Shown here in pieces: positions 16,715-24,285 of a stretch of 64,000 nt of DNA. The number at the start of each line of letters is the position of its first letter. Position 1 is the stretch's first letter. Location of the stretch: assembly GCF_003991205.1 (NCBI RefSeq), contig NZ_RXOZ01000004.1, positions 1-64,000 of the forward strand. The letters are read 5' to 3'. A program made the translations under genes and the position numbers. The stretch comes from Georgenia sp. SYP-B2076 (GTDB lineage Bacteria > Actinomycetota > Actinomycetes > Actinomycetales > Actinomycetaceae). The notes under the pieces were generated by a model. That model ran no database searches and had not been told where the DNA came from. It saw nothing but the letters and a program-made list of their open reading frames with translations.

Positions 16715-17828
16715 CCAGGCGCACGGCCCCGCCGTCGACGCCCTTGGTGCCCCGCACGGCGTCGCCGTCGGTTCCGGGCGTGCCGTCGTCCTCGCTGACG
16801 CCGCCGAGCACCCACGCGTCGATCCCGCGCGCGGTCACGGCCGCGACCGCGGCGTCGACGTCGGCCGCGGGCACCACGGCGACCATGCCGATCCCCAGGT
16901 TGAGCGTGTTCTGCAGGTCCTGCCACGGCACCTGGCCGAGCCTGCGGACCAGCTCGAAGATCGGCGGCACCACCCAGCTGGACCGGTCGACGTCGGCGAC
17001 GAGCCCCCGGGGAAGCACCCGGGCGAGGTTGGCCGCGAGCCCCCCGCCGGTGACGTGGCTGAAGGCGTGCACGTCGATGGCAGGGTCGTCGACCAGGTCC
17101 AGGCAGGCGGGCGTGTACAGCCTGGTTGGTTCGAGGAGCTCCTCGCCCAGCGTGCGGCCCAGCTCCGGCACCTGCCGGTCGTAGGCCCAGCCCGCGACGT
17201 CGAGGACCCGGCGGACGAGCGAGTAGCCGTTGGAGTGCAGGCCGGAGGCGGCCATCGCCACGACGACGTCCCCCGCGCGCACCCGCTCCGCGCCGAGCAC
17301 GGCGTCGGCCTCGACCACGCCGGTGGCCGCGCCGGCCACGTCGTACTCGTGCTCGCCGAGCAGCCCCGGATGCTCGGCGGTCTCCCCGCCCAGCAGCGGC
17401 GTGCCGACGAGGGCGCACGCCTCGGCGATGCCGCGGACGATGTCCGCGACGCGCTCGGGCACCACCTTGCCGGTGGCGATGTAGTCGGTCATGAGCAGCG
17501 GCCGGGCGCCCACGACGACGATGTCGTCCACGACCATGCCCACGAGGTCGTGGCCGATGGTGTGGTGCACGTCCATCGCCTGCGCGACGGCCACCTTGGT
17601 GCCCACCCCGTCGGTGGAGGTGGCGAGCAGGGGCCGGCGGTAGTCCTTCAGCGCCGAGACGTCGACGAGCCCGGCGAACCCGCCCACGCCGCCCACCACG
17701 GCGCCGGTGTGGGTGGCGCGCACGGCCTCCTTCATGAGCTCGACGGCCCGGTCCCCCGCCTCGGTGTCCACCCCCGCGGCGGCGTAGGTGATCGGCGCGT
17801 CGGGCCGGGCGGGGCTGGTCTCGCTCAC
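16692..17828 (-). CDS. purM: Phosphoribosylformylglycinamidine cyclo-ligase (AIR synthetase)
   Basis: Catalyses ATP-dependent closure of formylglycinamidine ribonucleotide to aminoimidazole ribonucleotide in de novo purine synthesis. The 378-residue protein has the N-terminal ITYAAAGVDTEAGD, the STDGVGTK nucleotide motif near residue 72, DDIVVVGARPL, GGETAEHPG and the C-terminal HVTGGGLAANLARVLP, all diagnostic. Residues 340-370 are a Gly/Asp-rich insert, and the last residues are repeated in the DNA downstream. The GTG start overlaps the purF stop (GTGA), so purF and purM are coupled, the usual actinobacterial order. Confidence 0.96.
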   Translation of the reverse strand: MSETSPARPDAPITYAAAGVDTEAGDRAVELMKEAVRATHTGAVVGGVGGFAGLVDVSALKDYRRPLLATSTDGVGTKVAVAQAMDVHHTIGHDLVGMVVDDIVVVGARPLLMTDYIATGKVVPERVADIVRGIAEACALVGTPLLGGETAEHPGLLGEHEYDVAGAATGVVEADAVLGAERVRAGDVVVAMAASGLHSNGYSLVRRVLDVAGWAYDRQVPELGRTLGEELLEPTRLYTPACLDLVDDPAIDVHAFSHVTGGGLAANLARVLPRGLVADVDRSSWVVPPIFELVRRLGQVPWQDLQNTLNLGIGMVAVVPAADVDAAVAAVTARGIDAWVLGGVSEDDGTPGTDGDAVRGTKGVDGGAVRLGGHYRTS

Positions 17829-19396
17829 TGCTGCATCGCTCCTGAGATCGTGGTGGGGCCGGCCACGGCGGGCTCGGCCGGGACGCCCGGGACGTCCGGC
17901 CCGGCGGTCGGTGCACCAGGTGCGCCGGGGACGCTGGGTGCGTCCGCCCCCGAGACGGTGGCGGCCCCCCGGATCGGCACGGGGTACGAACCGGTGAAGC
18001 AGGCGGTGCACAGCCGGTTCGTGGGCACGGTGGTGGCCTCGACCATGCCGTCGATGGAGATGTACGCCAGGGAGTCGGCCCCGAGGGAGCTCCTGATCTC
18101 CTCGATGGTCAGCCCGTTGGCGATCAGCTCTGCCCGCGTGGCGAAGTCGATGCCGTAGAAGCAGGGCCACTTCACCGGCGGGGAGGAGATCCGCACGTGG
18201 ACCTCCGCGGCTCCCGCCTCCCGGAGCATCCGGACCAGGGCGCGCTGGGTGTTGCCGCGCACGATCGAGTCGTCCACGACCACCAGCCGCTTGCCGGCGA
18301 TGACCTCCTTGAGGGGGTTGAGCTTGAGCCGGATGCCGAGCTGGCGGATCGTGTCGGTCGGCTGGATGAAGGTGCGGCCCACGTAGGAGTTCTTCACCAG
18401 GCCCTGGGCGAACGGGATCCCGGACTCCTGCGCGTAGCCGATCGCGGCGGGCGTGCCGGACTCGGGGGTGGGGATGACCAGGTCGGCGTCGACCGGGTTC
18501 TCGCGGGCGAGGACCCGGCCCATCTCGGTGCGCGCGCCGTTGACCGGCACCCCGGCGATCTTCGTGTCGGGACGGGCGAGGTACACGTACTCGAAGACGC
18601 AGCCGTGCGGAGTGGCGTCGGCGAAGCGACGGGAGCGCATGCCGTCCGCGTCGATGACCAGGAGCTCGCCCGGCTCCACCTCGCGGACGAAGGTCGCGCC
18701 GACGATGTCGAGCGCCGCCGTCTCCGAGGCCACGGCCCAGCCCCGTTCGAGCCGGCCGAGCACGAGGGGGCGGATGCCGTGCGCGTCCCGGGCAGCGTAG
18801 AGGGTGTGCTCGTCCATGAAGGCGAGCGAGAAGGCGCCCTCGAGGAGCGGGAGCACCTCCATGGCGACGTCCTCGAGCCGGTCCCCGCCCTCCGCGGTGC
18901 CGCCGAGGAGCGCAGTGATGACGGCGGTGTCGGTGGAGGAGCCGCGGCCCAGCTCGCCGCTGAGGTCCTTGCCGAAGCGCTCGTGGACGAGGCCCATCAG
19001 GGCGCGGGTGTTGGTGAGGTTCCCGTTGTGCCCGAGGGCGACCGTCCCGGAGGCGGTCGGGCCGAGGGTGGGCTGGGCGTTCTCCCACGACGAGGAGCCG
19101 GTGGTGGAGTAGCGGGTGTGGCCGATCGCGATGTGACCGGTCAGCGCCTGGAGGGCTCGGTCGTCGAAGACCTGGGAGACCAGCCCCATGTCCTTGTAGA
19201 CGAGGATCTTCTCGCCGTCGGAGGTCGCGATGCCGGCGGACTCCTGCCCGCGGTGCTGCAGCGCGTAGATGCCGAAGTAGGTCAGGCGGGCGACGTCCTC
19301 CCCCGGCGCCCAGACCCCGAAGACGCCGCACTCGTCCTGCGGGCCCTTCTCACCTGGTAGAAGTTCGTGCGAGAGCCGTCCATCACCGCGTGCCAC
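17825..19396 (-). CDS. purF: Amidophosphoribosyltransferase
   Basis: First committed enzyme of purine synthesis: transfers ammonia from glutamine to PRPP. The 523-residue protein has a 22-residue propeptide, then Cys23 in DECGVFG, which becomes the N-terminal glutaminase nucleophile. QHRGQESAG and GHTRYSTTG follow. The PRPP loop VVVDDSIVRGNT lies near residue 360. CTACFTGSYP near 460 and WPCFYG fit the Fe-S cluster ligands of the Bacillus-type enzyme. The last ~45 residues are a Gly/Ala/Pro tail. GTG at 19396 gives the family N-terminus ARGDGRLSHELLPGEKGPQ. It is coupled to purM. Confidence 0.96.
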   Translation of the reverse strand: MARGDGRLSHELLPGEKGPQDECGVFGVWAPGEDVARLTYFGIYALQHRGQESAGIATSDGEKILVYKDMGLVSQVFDDRALQALTGHIAIGHTRYSTTGSSSWENAQPTLGPTASGTVALGHNGNLTNTRALMGLVHERFGKDLSGELGRGSSTDTAVITALLGGTAEGGDRLEDVAMEVLPLLEGAFSLAFMDEHTLYAARDAHGIRPLVLGRLERGWAVASETAALDIVGATFVREVEPGELLVIDADGMRSRRFADATPHGCVFEYVYLARPDTKIAGVPVNGARTEMGRVLARENPVDADLVIPTPESGTPAAIGYAQESGIPFAQGLVKNSYVGRTFIQPTDTIRQLGIRLKLNPLKEVIAGKRLVVVDDSIVRGNTQRALVRMLREAGAAEVHVRISSPPVKWPCFYGIDFATRAELIANGLTIEEIRSSLGADSLAYISIDGMVEATTVPTNRLCTACFTGSYPVPIRGAATVSGADAPSVPGAPGAPTAGPDVPGVPAEPAVAGPTTISGAMQQ

Positions 19397-19452
19397 GGCG
19401 CAATGGTCGCACACCCCCGCCCGCCCGGCGGAGGCCCGTCCACGGGAATCGG

Positions 19453-19779
19453 TCACAGCACCGGGTCGTAGCGGCGGTAGCCCGCCGCCAGCGTGACGCC
19501 CTCCGTCGTGACCGAGACGACGTCGGGCCAGAGCACCAGCACCGTGCCCCGGTGACGCCACGCGAGGAAGGAGCCGATCAGGCGGGGTGACGTGACGGTG
19601 GAGCGCTCGTAGCCGAGGAAGGACCCGCGGGTGCGGGGGCTGACCAGCAGCCCGTGCAGGCGCGCCCGGGCGAGGCGCCCCTCCGGGGGGCCGTCGAGGA
19701 CGAACCGCACGTCGGTGACGTAGCCGACGGCCTCGCCGGCCGCGCGGACGGGCAGCCCGATGAGCTCAGTGAGGAGCAT
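19453..19779 (-). CDS. PRC-barrel-like protein of the Nramp operon
   Basis: Protein of 108 residues with no signal peptide or membrane helix. The N-terminal LIGLPVRAAGEAVGYVTDVRF and the later LLVSPRTRGSFLGY look like a PRC-barrel module, the fold found at the edge of ribosome maturation and photosynthetic H proteins and next to MgtE-type transporters. The assignment is by pattern only. It is the last gene of a four-gene unit, its ATG lying 14 bases inside the preceding gene, so it is probably made together with the transporter and may sense or regulate it. Confidence 0.65.
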   Translation of the reverse strand: MLLTELIGLPVRAAGEAVGYVTDVRFVLDGPPEGRLARARLHGLLVSPRTRGSFLGYERSTVTSPRLIGSFLAWRHRGTVLVLWPDVVSVTTEGVTLAAGYRRYDPVL

Positions 19780-20191
19780 GCCGCCCCCCGGGGATCCGGG
19801 CGATGACGTGGTCGCGGACCCAGCGCTCGAACCAGGTCAGGTCGAGGTTCTCGCCCCGGACGCCCAGCGACACGGCGACGCCGACGTTGCTCACGTCCGA
19901 CCAGGGCATCCGCAGCCAGCGGTGGCTGGGCGGATGGCCGCCGAAGATCCGGGTGCCGAGCACCGGCCCGGTCAGGAGCGCGGCGATGTACGGCACCTCC
20001 CCGGCCTCGTGCCCGGGCCGCCGGCCGGGCTCGAGGCCCGCGATGTCGATGTCGTCCACGGTGCTGACGGGGACGTCGTCGACGTCGAGCACCTGACGGT
20101 CGAGCAGGTGCAGGCGGGCGTCGAGGACCTGCCCCGCGGGGCGGGGCGGCGTCTGAAGCCGCTCGGCGGCCCGGCGCGCGCGCGGGCTCAT
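19766..20191 (-). CDS. PRC-barrel/MgtE-N-like regulatory protein next to Nramp
   Basis: Protein of 141 residues. GQVLDARLHLLDRQVLDVD-x-VPVSTVDDIDI matches the PRC-barrel part of actinobacterial MgtE-N-type proteins that accompany divalent metal transporters. PYIAALLTGPVLGTRIFGG and WSDVSNVGVAVSLG continue the fold. No membrane helix is seen. ATGA overlap with the Nramp gene upstream and a 14-base overlap with the next gene show tight coupling. It is likely a cytoplasmic partner of the transporter; that role is inference from context. Confidence 0.7.
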   Translation of the reverse strand: MSPRARRAAERLQTPPRPAGQVLDARLHLLDRQVLDVDDVPVSTVDDIDIAGLEPGRRPGHEAGEVPYIAALLTGPVLGTRIFGGHPPSHRWLRMPWSDVSNVGVAVSLGVRGENLDLTWFERWVRDHVIARIPGGRHAPH

Positions 20192-21417
20192 GCGCCGGCC
20201 CCGGTGAGGAGCATGAGCGGGATGGCGGCCACGGAGGCGACGACGATGATCACCAGGTAGACCATCCCCGCGCCGTTGGTGAACCGGCCGTTGACGTGCT
20301 CGCCCATGTACTGCGGGTCGTTGGCGATGATGAGGATGGGCAGGTAGGTCAGCGGCAGCGCGATCGCGGAGAACACCACCGAGTACTCGGTCACCTTGAC
20401 CGGGTCCACCCCCGTCATCAGCACACCCACCGCCACCAGCAGGGAGATGATGACGACGAGGTGGAAGCGGGCGGCCTGCACGGGGCGGCGGAACTTCCCC
20501 CAGGACCAGCCGAAGAACTGCGCGACGGTGTACCCGCCCGACAGCGCCGTCTCCAGGGCGGCACCGAAGGTGGCGGCGACGATGCCGACGATGACCACGG
20601 CGAGCGCGAGCTTGCCGCCGGCGAGGGCGACGGGTCCGACGACCTCGGACAGGGAGGTCACCTCGATCCCTGCGGGCAGGAGCACGACGGTCGCGCAGCC
20701 GGCGATCGCCAGCGACAGCAGCCCGCCGAACGGGAAGCCGACGAGGACGTTGAGCCGTTCCTGGCCCAGGTCCTTCACGCTCCACTTCTCCTCGACCGCA
20801 CCGGAGGAGAAGAAGAACACCTCGTACGGCGTCATCGCCGCCCCGAACAGCGCGATCGCGTAGTACCAGTAGGTGAGGGGGTGCTCGCCGGTGGGCACCG
20901 ACGGCGCCAGGGCGTCCTGCGCGAGCCGCGACCAGTCGGGGGCGAGGAGGAACAGCGCGACCGCGAAGACCACGAGAGTGAGCCCCACCAGCCCGGTGAC
21001 GTTCTCCAGCACCTGGAACTTCACCCGCCACACCACGAGCCAGACGGCGAGCGCCGCGACGGGGATCCACAGCCGCGGGGCGACGTCGCTGGCGAGCTGC
21101 AGGGCGAGGGCGATGCCGCCGACCTCCGCCGTGAGGGTGAGCAGGTTGATCAGGAACGAGGCGCTCAGGTTCGCGAAGGCCATGCGGGGGCTGAGCCGCT
21201 CCCGGATGATCTCGAACGTGGCGCGGCCGCTCACGGCGGCGACCCGCCCGGACATCTCCGCGAACAGGCAGATGCCGATGACGCCGACCACGACCACCCA
21301 GGCCAGCGACAGGCCGAAGCGGGAGCCGACGACGGCGTTGGTCACCAGGTCCCCGATGTCGAGGAACCCGCCGATGGCCGTGAGGATGCCCAGGGCGAGG
21401 CCGAGGACCTTCTTCAT
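20188..21417 (-). CDS. Nramp-family divalent metal transporter with atypical metal site
   Basis: Membrane transporter of 409 residues with about eleven hydrophobic helices. TM1 reads GGFLDIGDLVTNAV, where the canonical DPGN is replaced by D20-I-G-D23. TM6 reads GAAMTPYEVFFFSSG, with M195-T-P-Y198 in place of the canonical MPH. Overall topology and the FGAALE and YLPILIIAN helices still fit Nramp. The changes argue against a classical Mn2+/Fe2+ carrier and point to the divergent Nramp-related proteins, some of which move Mg2+; the ion is inference. It is coupled by ATGA overlaps to an upstream lipoprotein gene and to two downstream PRC-barrel-like genes. Confidence 0.85.
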   Translation of the reverse strand: MKKVLGLALGILTAIGGFLDIGDLVTNAVVGSRFGLSLAWVVVVGVIGICLFAEMSGRVAAVSGRATFEIIRERLSPRMAFANLSASFLINLLTLTAEVGGIALALQLASDVAPRLWIPVAALAVWLVVWRVKFQVLENVTGLVGLTLVVFAVALFLLAPDWSRLAQDALAPSVPTGEHPLTYWYYAIALFGAAMTPYEVFFFSSGAVEEKWSVKDLGQERLNVLVGFPFGGLLSLAIAGCATVVLLPAGIEVTSLSEVVGPVALAGGKLALAVVIVGIVAATFGAALETALSGGYTVAQFFGWSWGKFRRPVQAARFHLVVIISLLVAVGVLMTGVDPVKVTEYSVVFSAIALPLTYLPILIIANDPQYMGEHVNGRFTNGAGMVYLVIIVVASVAAIPLMLLTGAGA

Positions 21418-21908
21418 CCCGCGGCCGCCTCGAGGCGGTCCGCCGTGGCGGAGAGCGTGTCGGCGCGGGTCCGCAGGTCCTCCACGAGCGCCGCACCGTC
21501 CGCGCGGGGCGCGGCGCCGGCCACGATCGCCCGCGCCTGGACGATCCGGTCGGCGGCCTTGCCGATGGCCGCCGACACCGTGGTGCGCAGCTCCTGGTCC
21601 TGCGGGGTGGCGACGGCCTGGGCCGCGGCCGCGTCCTGGGCCCGTCCCGCCTCGTCGAGCATGTCGATCAGCGTGATGTCCGCGACCGTCGCGGTGGTCG
21701 AGCCCGCGAGGTAGAGCTCGAGCCCGAGGGCGCTGCTCGCCGATGCGGACGCCGCCTGGGCCGCGGCGACCGAGAGGTGACCGGTGACGCCGCCGGGCTG
21801 GGTGCACCCCGCCAGGCCCGCGGCGACGAGCCCCGCCGCCGCGAGACCGTGCACGCCGCGGGCCACGCCCTTCCGCCGCGAACCGCGTCCCGAGCGTCCC
21901 ACGGCCAC
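21414..21908 (-). CDS. Small lipoprotein, first gene of the Nramp operon
   Basis: Protein of 164 residues with a basic start, a hydrophobic h-region and the lipobox LAGC (cysteine near residue 35), so it should be anchored outside the membrane. The mature part is Ala-rich and predicted helical, with alternating charged residues (LDEAGRAQDAAAAQAVATPQ; LVEDLRTRADTLSATADRLEA), like a four-helix or coiled-coil bundle. I recognise no family. Its TGA overlaps the Nramp ATG. A metal-binding or transporter-accessory role is possible but not shown. A second GTG two codons downstream has CACACT six bases before it and could be the real, leaderless start. Confidence 0.75.
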   Translation of the reverse strand: MAVGRSGRGSRRKGVARGVHGLAAAGLVAAGLAGCTQPGGVTGHLSVAAAQAASASASSALGLELYLAGSTTATVADITLIDMLDEAGRAQDAAAAQAVATPQDQELRTTVSAAIGKAADRIVQARAIVAGAAPRADGAALVEDLRTRADTLSATADRLEAAAG

Positions 21909-22022
21909 AGTGTGGACCTGGTTGCGGCGTCACGCCTGCTCAGAGAAGTGGTGGCACCGCGGGGCGGGGCCGGGCGCCCCTCGGTGGCGCTGCGGGTGGC
22001 GTAAGCGGCCTCCTCCGGCGGG

Positions 22023-23534
22023 TCACGCGAGCACGAAGCGGACCCTGCGCTCGGGGACGTCGACGTCGTCCAGGCGGACCGTGACCCGCTCGCCGAGGGG
22101 CAGCGCGTCGCCGTCGACCCGCGCCCGGACGGCGGGCCGGTTCAGCACCACGGTGCCCCGCTGCGGCGCGCCGTCGCGGTCGCCGTCGACGTCCACGACG
22201 ACGCCGTCGAACGTCTCCCCCACGTGGCCCTCGAGCACCAGCGCCTCGACGGCGTCGAGCGCCCCGCGCTCGTAGGCGCCGGCGCGCCGGACGGTGCCGG
22301 CCATGGTCCCGGGCAGCCCGGGCAACGCCTCCCGCACCCAGTCCGGCACCTCGTTGCCGGCGCAGTGGGCCACGCACACCTCCAGCCCGTACCTGTCGAC
22401 GAGCCGGCGCAGCGGCGCCGTGACGTGCGCGTACTCCGCCGCGATGGCGGCGTGCGCGGTGGTACGCGCGGGCTCCGCGGTGCCCGCGGGCTGGGCGGTG
22501 CCCGCGGGCACCGCGGCGGCGGGCTGCGGGTCGACGCCGAAGGCCAGGTATCCGGCGCCGCGGAAGAGCGTGGTGGCCTCGTTGAGGAACGCCGCGTGCG
22601 CCGGGACGCCGGAGTCGAGCGTGCGCAGCAGCTCGCCGTAGCCCATCGGCGCCGGCCACGGCACGCCGAGGGCCGTGGCGGTGCGGCGCAGGCGGGCGAC
22701 ATCTCGTGGGTCGGCCGACGGGAGGGTGCGCAGGATGCCCACGCCCGCGTCGCGCATGATCCCGGCGGCGGCGATCCCGGTGAGCAGGGACATCTGCGCG
22801 TTCCAGCCCTCCACCGGGAGGGTGGCCCGGTAGGTGAGCACGTACCCGTGGTCGGCTCGCTCGGCGTCCTGCTCCGGGATGTCCAGCGAGACCCCGCCGC
22901 GCCGGACCTCCTGCCGCTGCCGGAGGCGTCCGACGGCGCGCAGCCGCTCGGGCAGGTCCCCGGGGACGGCCGGCGGCAGGGGCGCACCGCCGTCGAGCGC
23001 GGCCTGCAACTGCTCGTACGTGAGCTGGGCGCGGGACCGCACGGTGGCCCGCTCCACCCGCGCGTCGACCAGGCCGCCGTCGGCGCCGAGCCGCAGGTGC
23101 CACACGCAGGCCGGACGCACCTGGCCCTCGAGGAGGCTGGCGGCCCCGGCACTGAGGATCGGCGGGTGCAGCGGGACCGTGCCGTCGGGACCGTAGACGG
23201 TCACGCCGCGCTGGTGGGTCTCGCGGTCGATCGCGCCCCCCGGGGCGACGAAGCTGGCCACGGAGGCGATGGCGTACCTGACCAGGTAGCCGTCGCCGTC
23301 GGCCTGGATGTGCAGGGCCTGGTCGAGGTCCCTGGAACCGGGCGGGTCGATGGTGACGAACGGGACGTCCGTCGCGTCGGCCCCGTCCGGGGCGAGCCGG
23401 CTGGCCCACGTCGCCTCGGTGAGCACCTCGGGCGGGAACTCTGCGGGGAGGTCGAGCTCGTCCCGCAGGCGGGCGAGAGCGGTGCGCACCTTCTCGGGCG
23501 CGGCGGCCTGGATCCTCAGGTAGCGGCTGGGCAC
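22023..23534 (-). CDS. RNB-domain ribonuclease (RNase II/R family)
   Basis: Exoribonuclease catalytic domain, 503 residues, without obvious N-terminal cold-shock domains, the short actinobacterial form. The RNB signature FVTIDPPGSRDLDQALHI near residue 58-75 has the metal-binding aspartates. PLHPPILS near 118, LDIPEQDAE and HVTAPLRRLVDRYG near 388-400 complete the active site. A short S1-like strand region ends the protein. An Ala/Pro/Gly-Thr-rich insert lies around residues 345-375. It probably acts in 3'-to-5' RNA degradation. The GTG start has no ribosome site but a -10 box six bases upstream. Confidence 0.9.
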   Translation of the reverse strand: MPSRYLRIQAAAPEKVRTALARLRDELDLPAEFPPEVLTEATWASRLAPDGADATDVPFVTIDPPGSRDLDQALHIQADGDGYLVRYAIASVASFVAPGGAIDRETHQRGVTVYGPDGTVPLHPPILSAGAASLLEGQVRPACVWHLRLGADGGLVDARVERATVRSRAQLTYEQLQAALDGGAPLPPAVPGDLPERLRAVGRLRQRQEVRRGGVSLDIPEQDAERADHGYVLTYRATLPVEGWNAQMSLLTGIAAAGIMRDAGVGILRTLPSADPRDVARLRRTATALGVPWPAPMGYGELLRTLDSGVPAHAAFLNEATTLFRGAGYLAFGVDPQPAAAVPAGTAQPAGTAEPARTTAHAAIAAEYAHVTAPLRRLVDRYGLEVCVAHCAGNEVPDWVREALPGLPGTMAGTVRRAGAYERGALDAVEALVLEGHVGETFDGVVVDVDGDRDGAPQRGTVVLNRPAVRARVDGDALPLGERVTVRLDDVDVPERRVRFVLA

Positions 23535-23540
23535 GTGGGC

Positions 23541-23546
23541 AGACTA
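23541..23546 (-). promoter_or_regulatory. -10 box of a leaderless promoter for the RNB gene
   Basis: TAGTCT on the minus strand lies six bases before the GTG at 23534, with no ribosome binding site. Confidence 0.5.
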
Positions 23547-23559
23547 CGGCCGCCGGCCG

Positions 23560-24129
23560 CTACGCGCCGGGGACGGCCCCGGGCGCGGACGGCTCGTCAC
23601 CGGGCGAGGACGCACCGGCGTCGGCCGAGGACGCGGCGGCGTCGGCGGGGCGGGCGGCGCGCCCTCGCAGCGAGCGCCGGTCGAGCCACAGGGCGACGAC
23701 GGCGCCGCCGAGCGCCCCGAGGCTGCCGAACGAGATGAAGAGGAGCCAGAAGAGGTCCGAGCGTGCGAGGTCCCCGGCACCGGGGACGAGGGTGAGCAGG
23801 AACGAGAGAAGGGCGCCGACCAGGATGCCGACGAGGATGAACCGGCCGAAGCGAGGGGCGTGGCGCACGGTGCCGGGGTCCACCACGTCGGCGACGCGGT
23901 AGAGCGGCGCGTCGGCGTCGGCGTCGGCGGCGTCGTCGGCGTCGGGTGTGGCGGCTTCCCGCGTGTCGGCGCCGGGCGTCTCCACGCCCGCGCCGTCCCG
24001 CGTCACAGCCTCGGGCTCCTCGTCGCCCGCCGCGACCGACGCACGCTGCGGGTCCGGCTGAGGCTCCGGCGTCGTTCCTTCCGGCTGATCGGGGGCGGGA
24101 AGGTTCTCGTCGGCAGGGCTCGGACTCAC
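23560..24129 (-). CDS. Two-helix membrane protein of unknown function
   Basis: Protein of 189 residues not recognised as a named family. The first ~75 residues are acidic and Pro/Asp/Ala-rich, likely disordered and cytoplasmic. Two transmembrane helices follow, about residues 95-117 (ILVGILVGALLSFLLTL) and 125-147 (DLFWLLFISFGSLGALGGAVV), then a basic stretch WLDRRSLRGRA and an Ala/Ser-rich tail. The arrangement resembles many small actinobacterial inner-membrane proteins sometimes encoded near folate or cell-envelope genes. Its GTG start carries an upstream -10 box at six bases, so the mRNA is probably leaderless. Confidence 0.75.
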   Translation of the reverse strand: MSPSPADENLPAPDQPEGTTPEPQPDPQRASVAAGDEEPEAVTRDGAGVETPGADTREAATPDADDAADADADAPLYRVADVVDPGTVRHAPRFGRFILVGILVGALLSFLLTLVPGAGDLARSDLFWLLFISFGSLGALGGAVVALWLDRRSLRGRAARPADAAASSADAGASSPGDEPSAPGAVPGA

Positions 24130-24135
24130 GGGCCC

Positions 24136-24141
24136 AACCTA
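24136..24141 (-). promoter_or_regulatory. -10 box of a leaderless promoter
   Basis: TAGGTT on the minus strand is six bases before the GTG at 24129 of the two-helix membrane protein. No ribosome site is present. Confidence 0.5.
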
Positions 24142-24285
24142 CCGTCCGGACCGCGGGAGCCCGATGGCGGCGTTCCTCGCCACGGTTTGTCGCCCTGGCC
24201 CGGTTGAGCTGTGGCGCCGTCGGACGGTGCGCGACCACCGGCGCATGCGCGCCTCCCACCCGCTCGACGGCGCGTGGGCACGACC

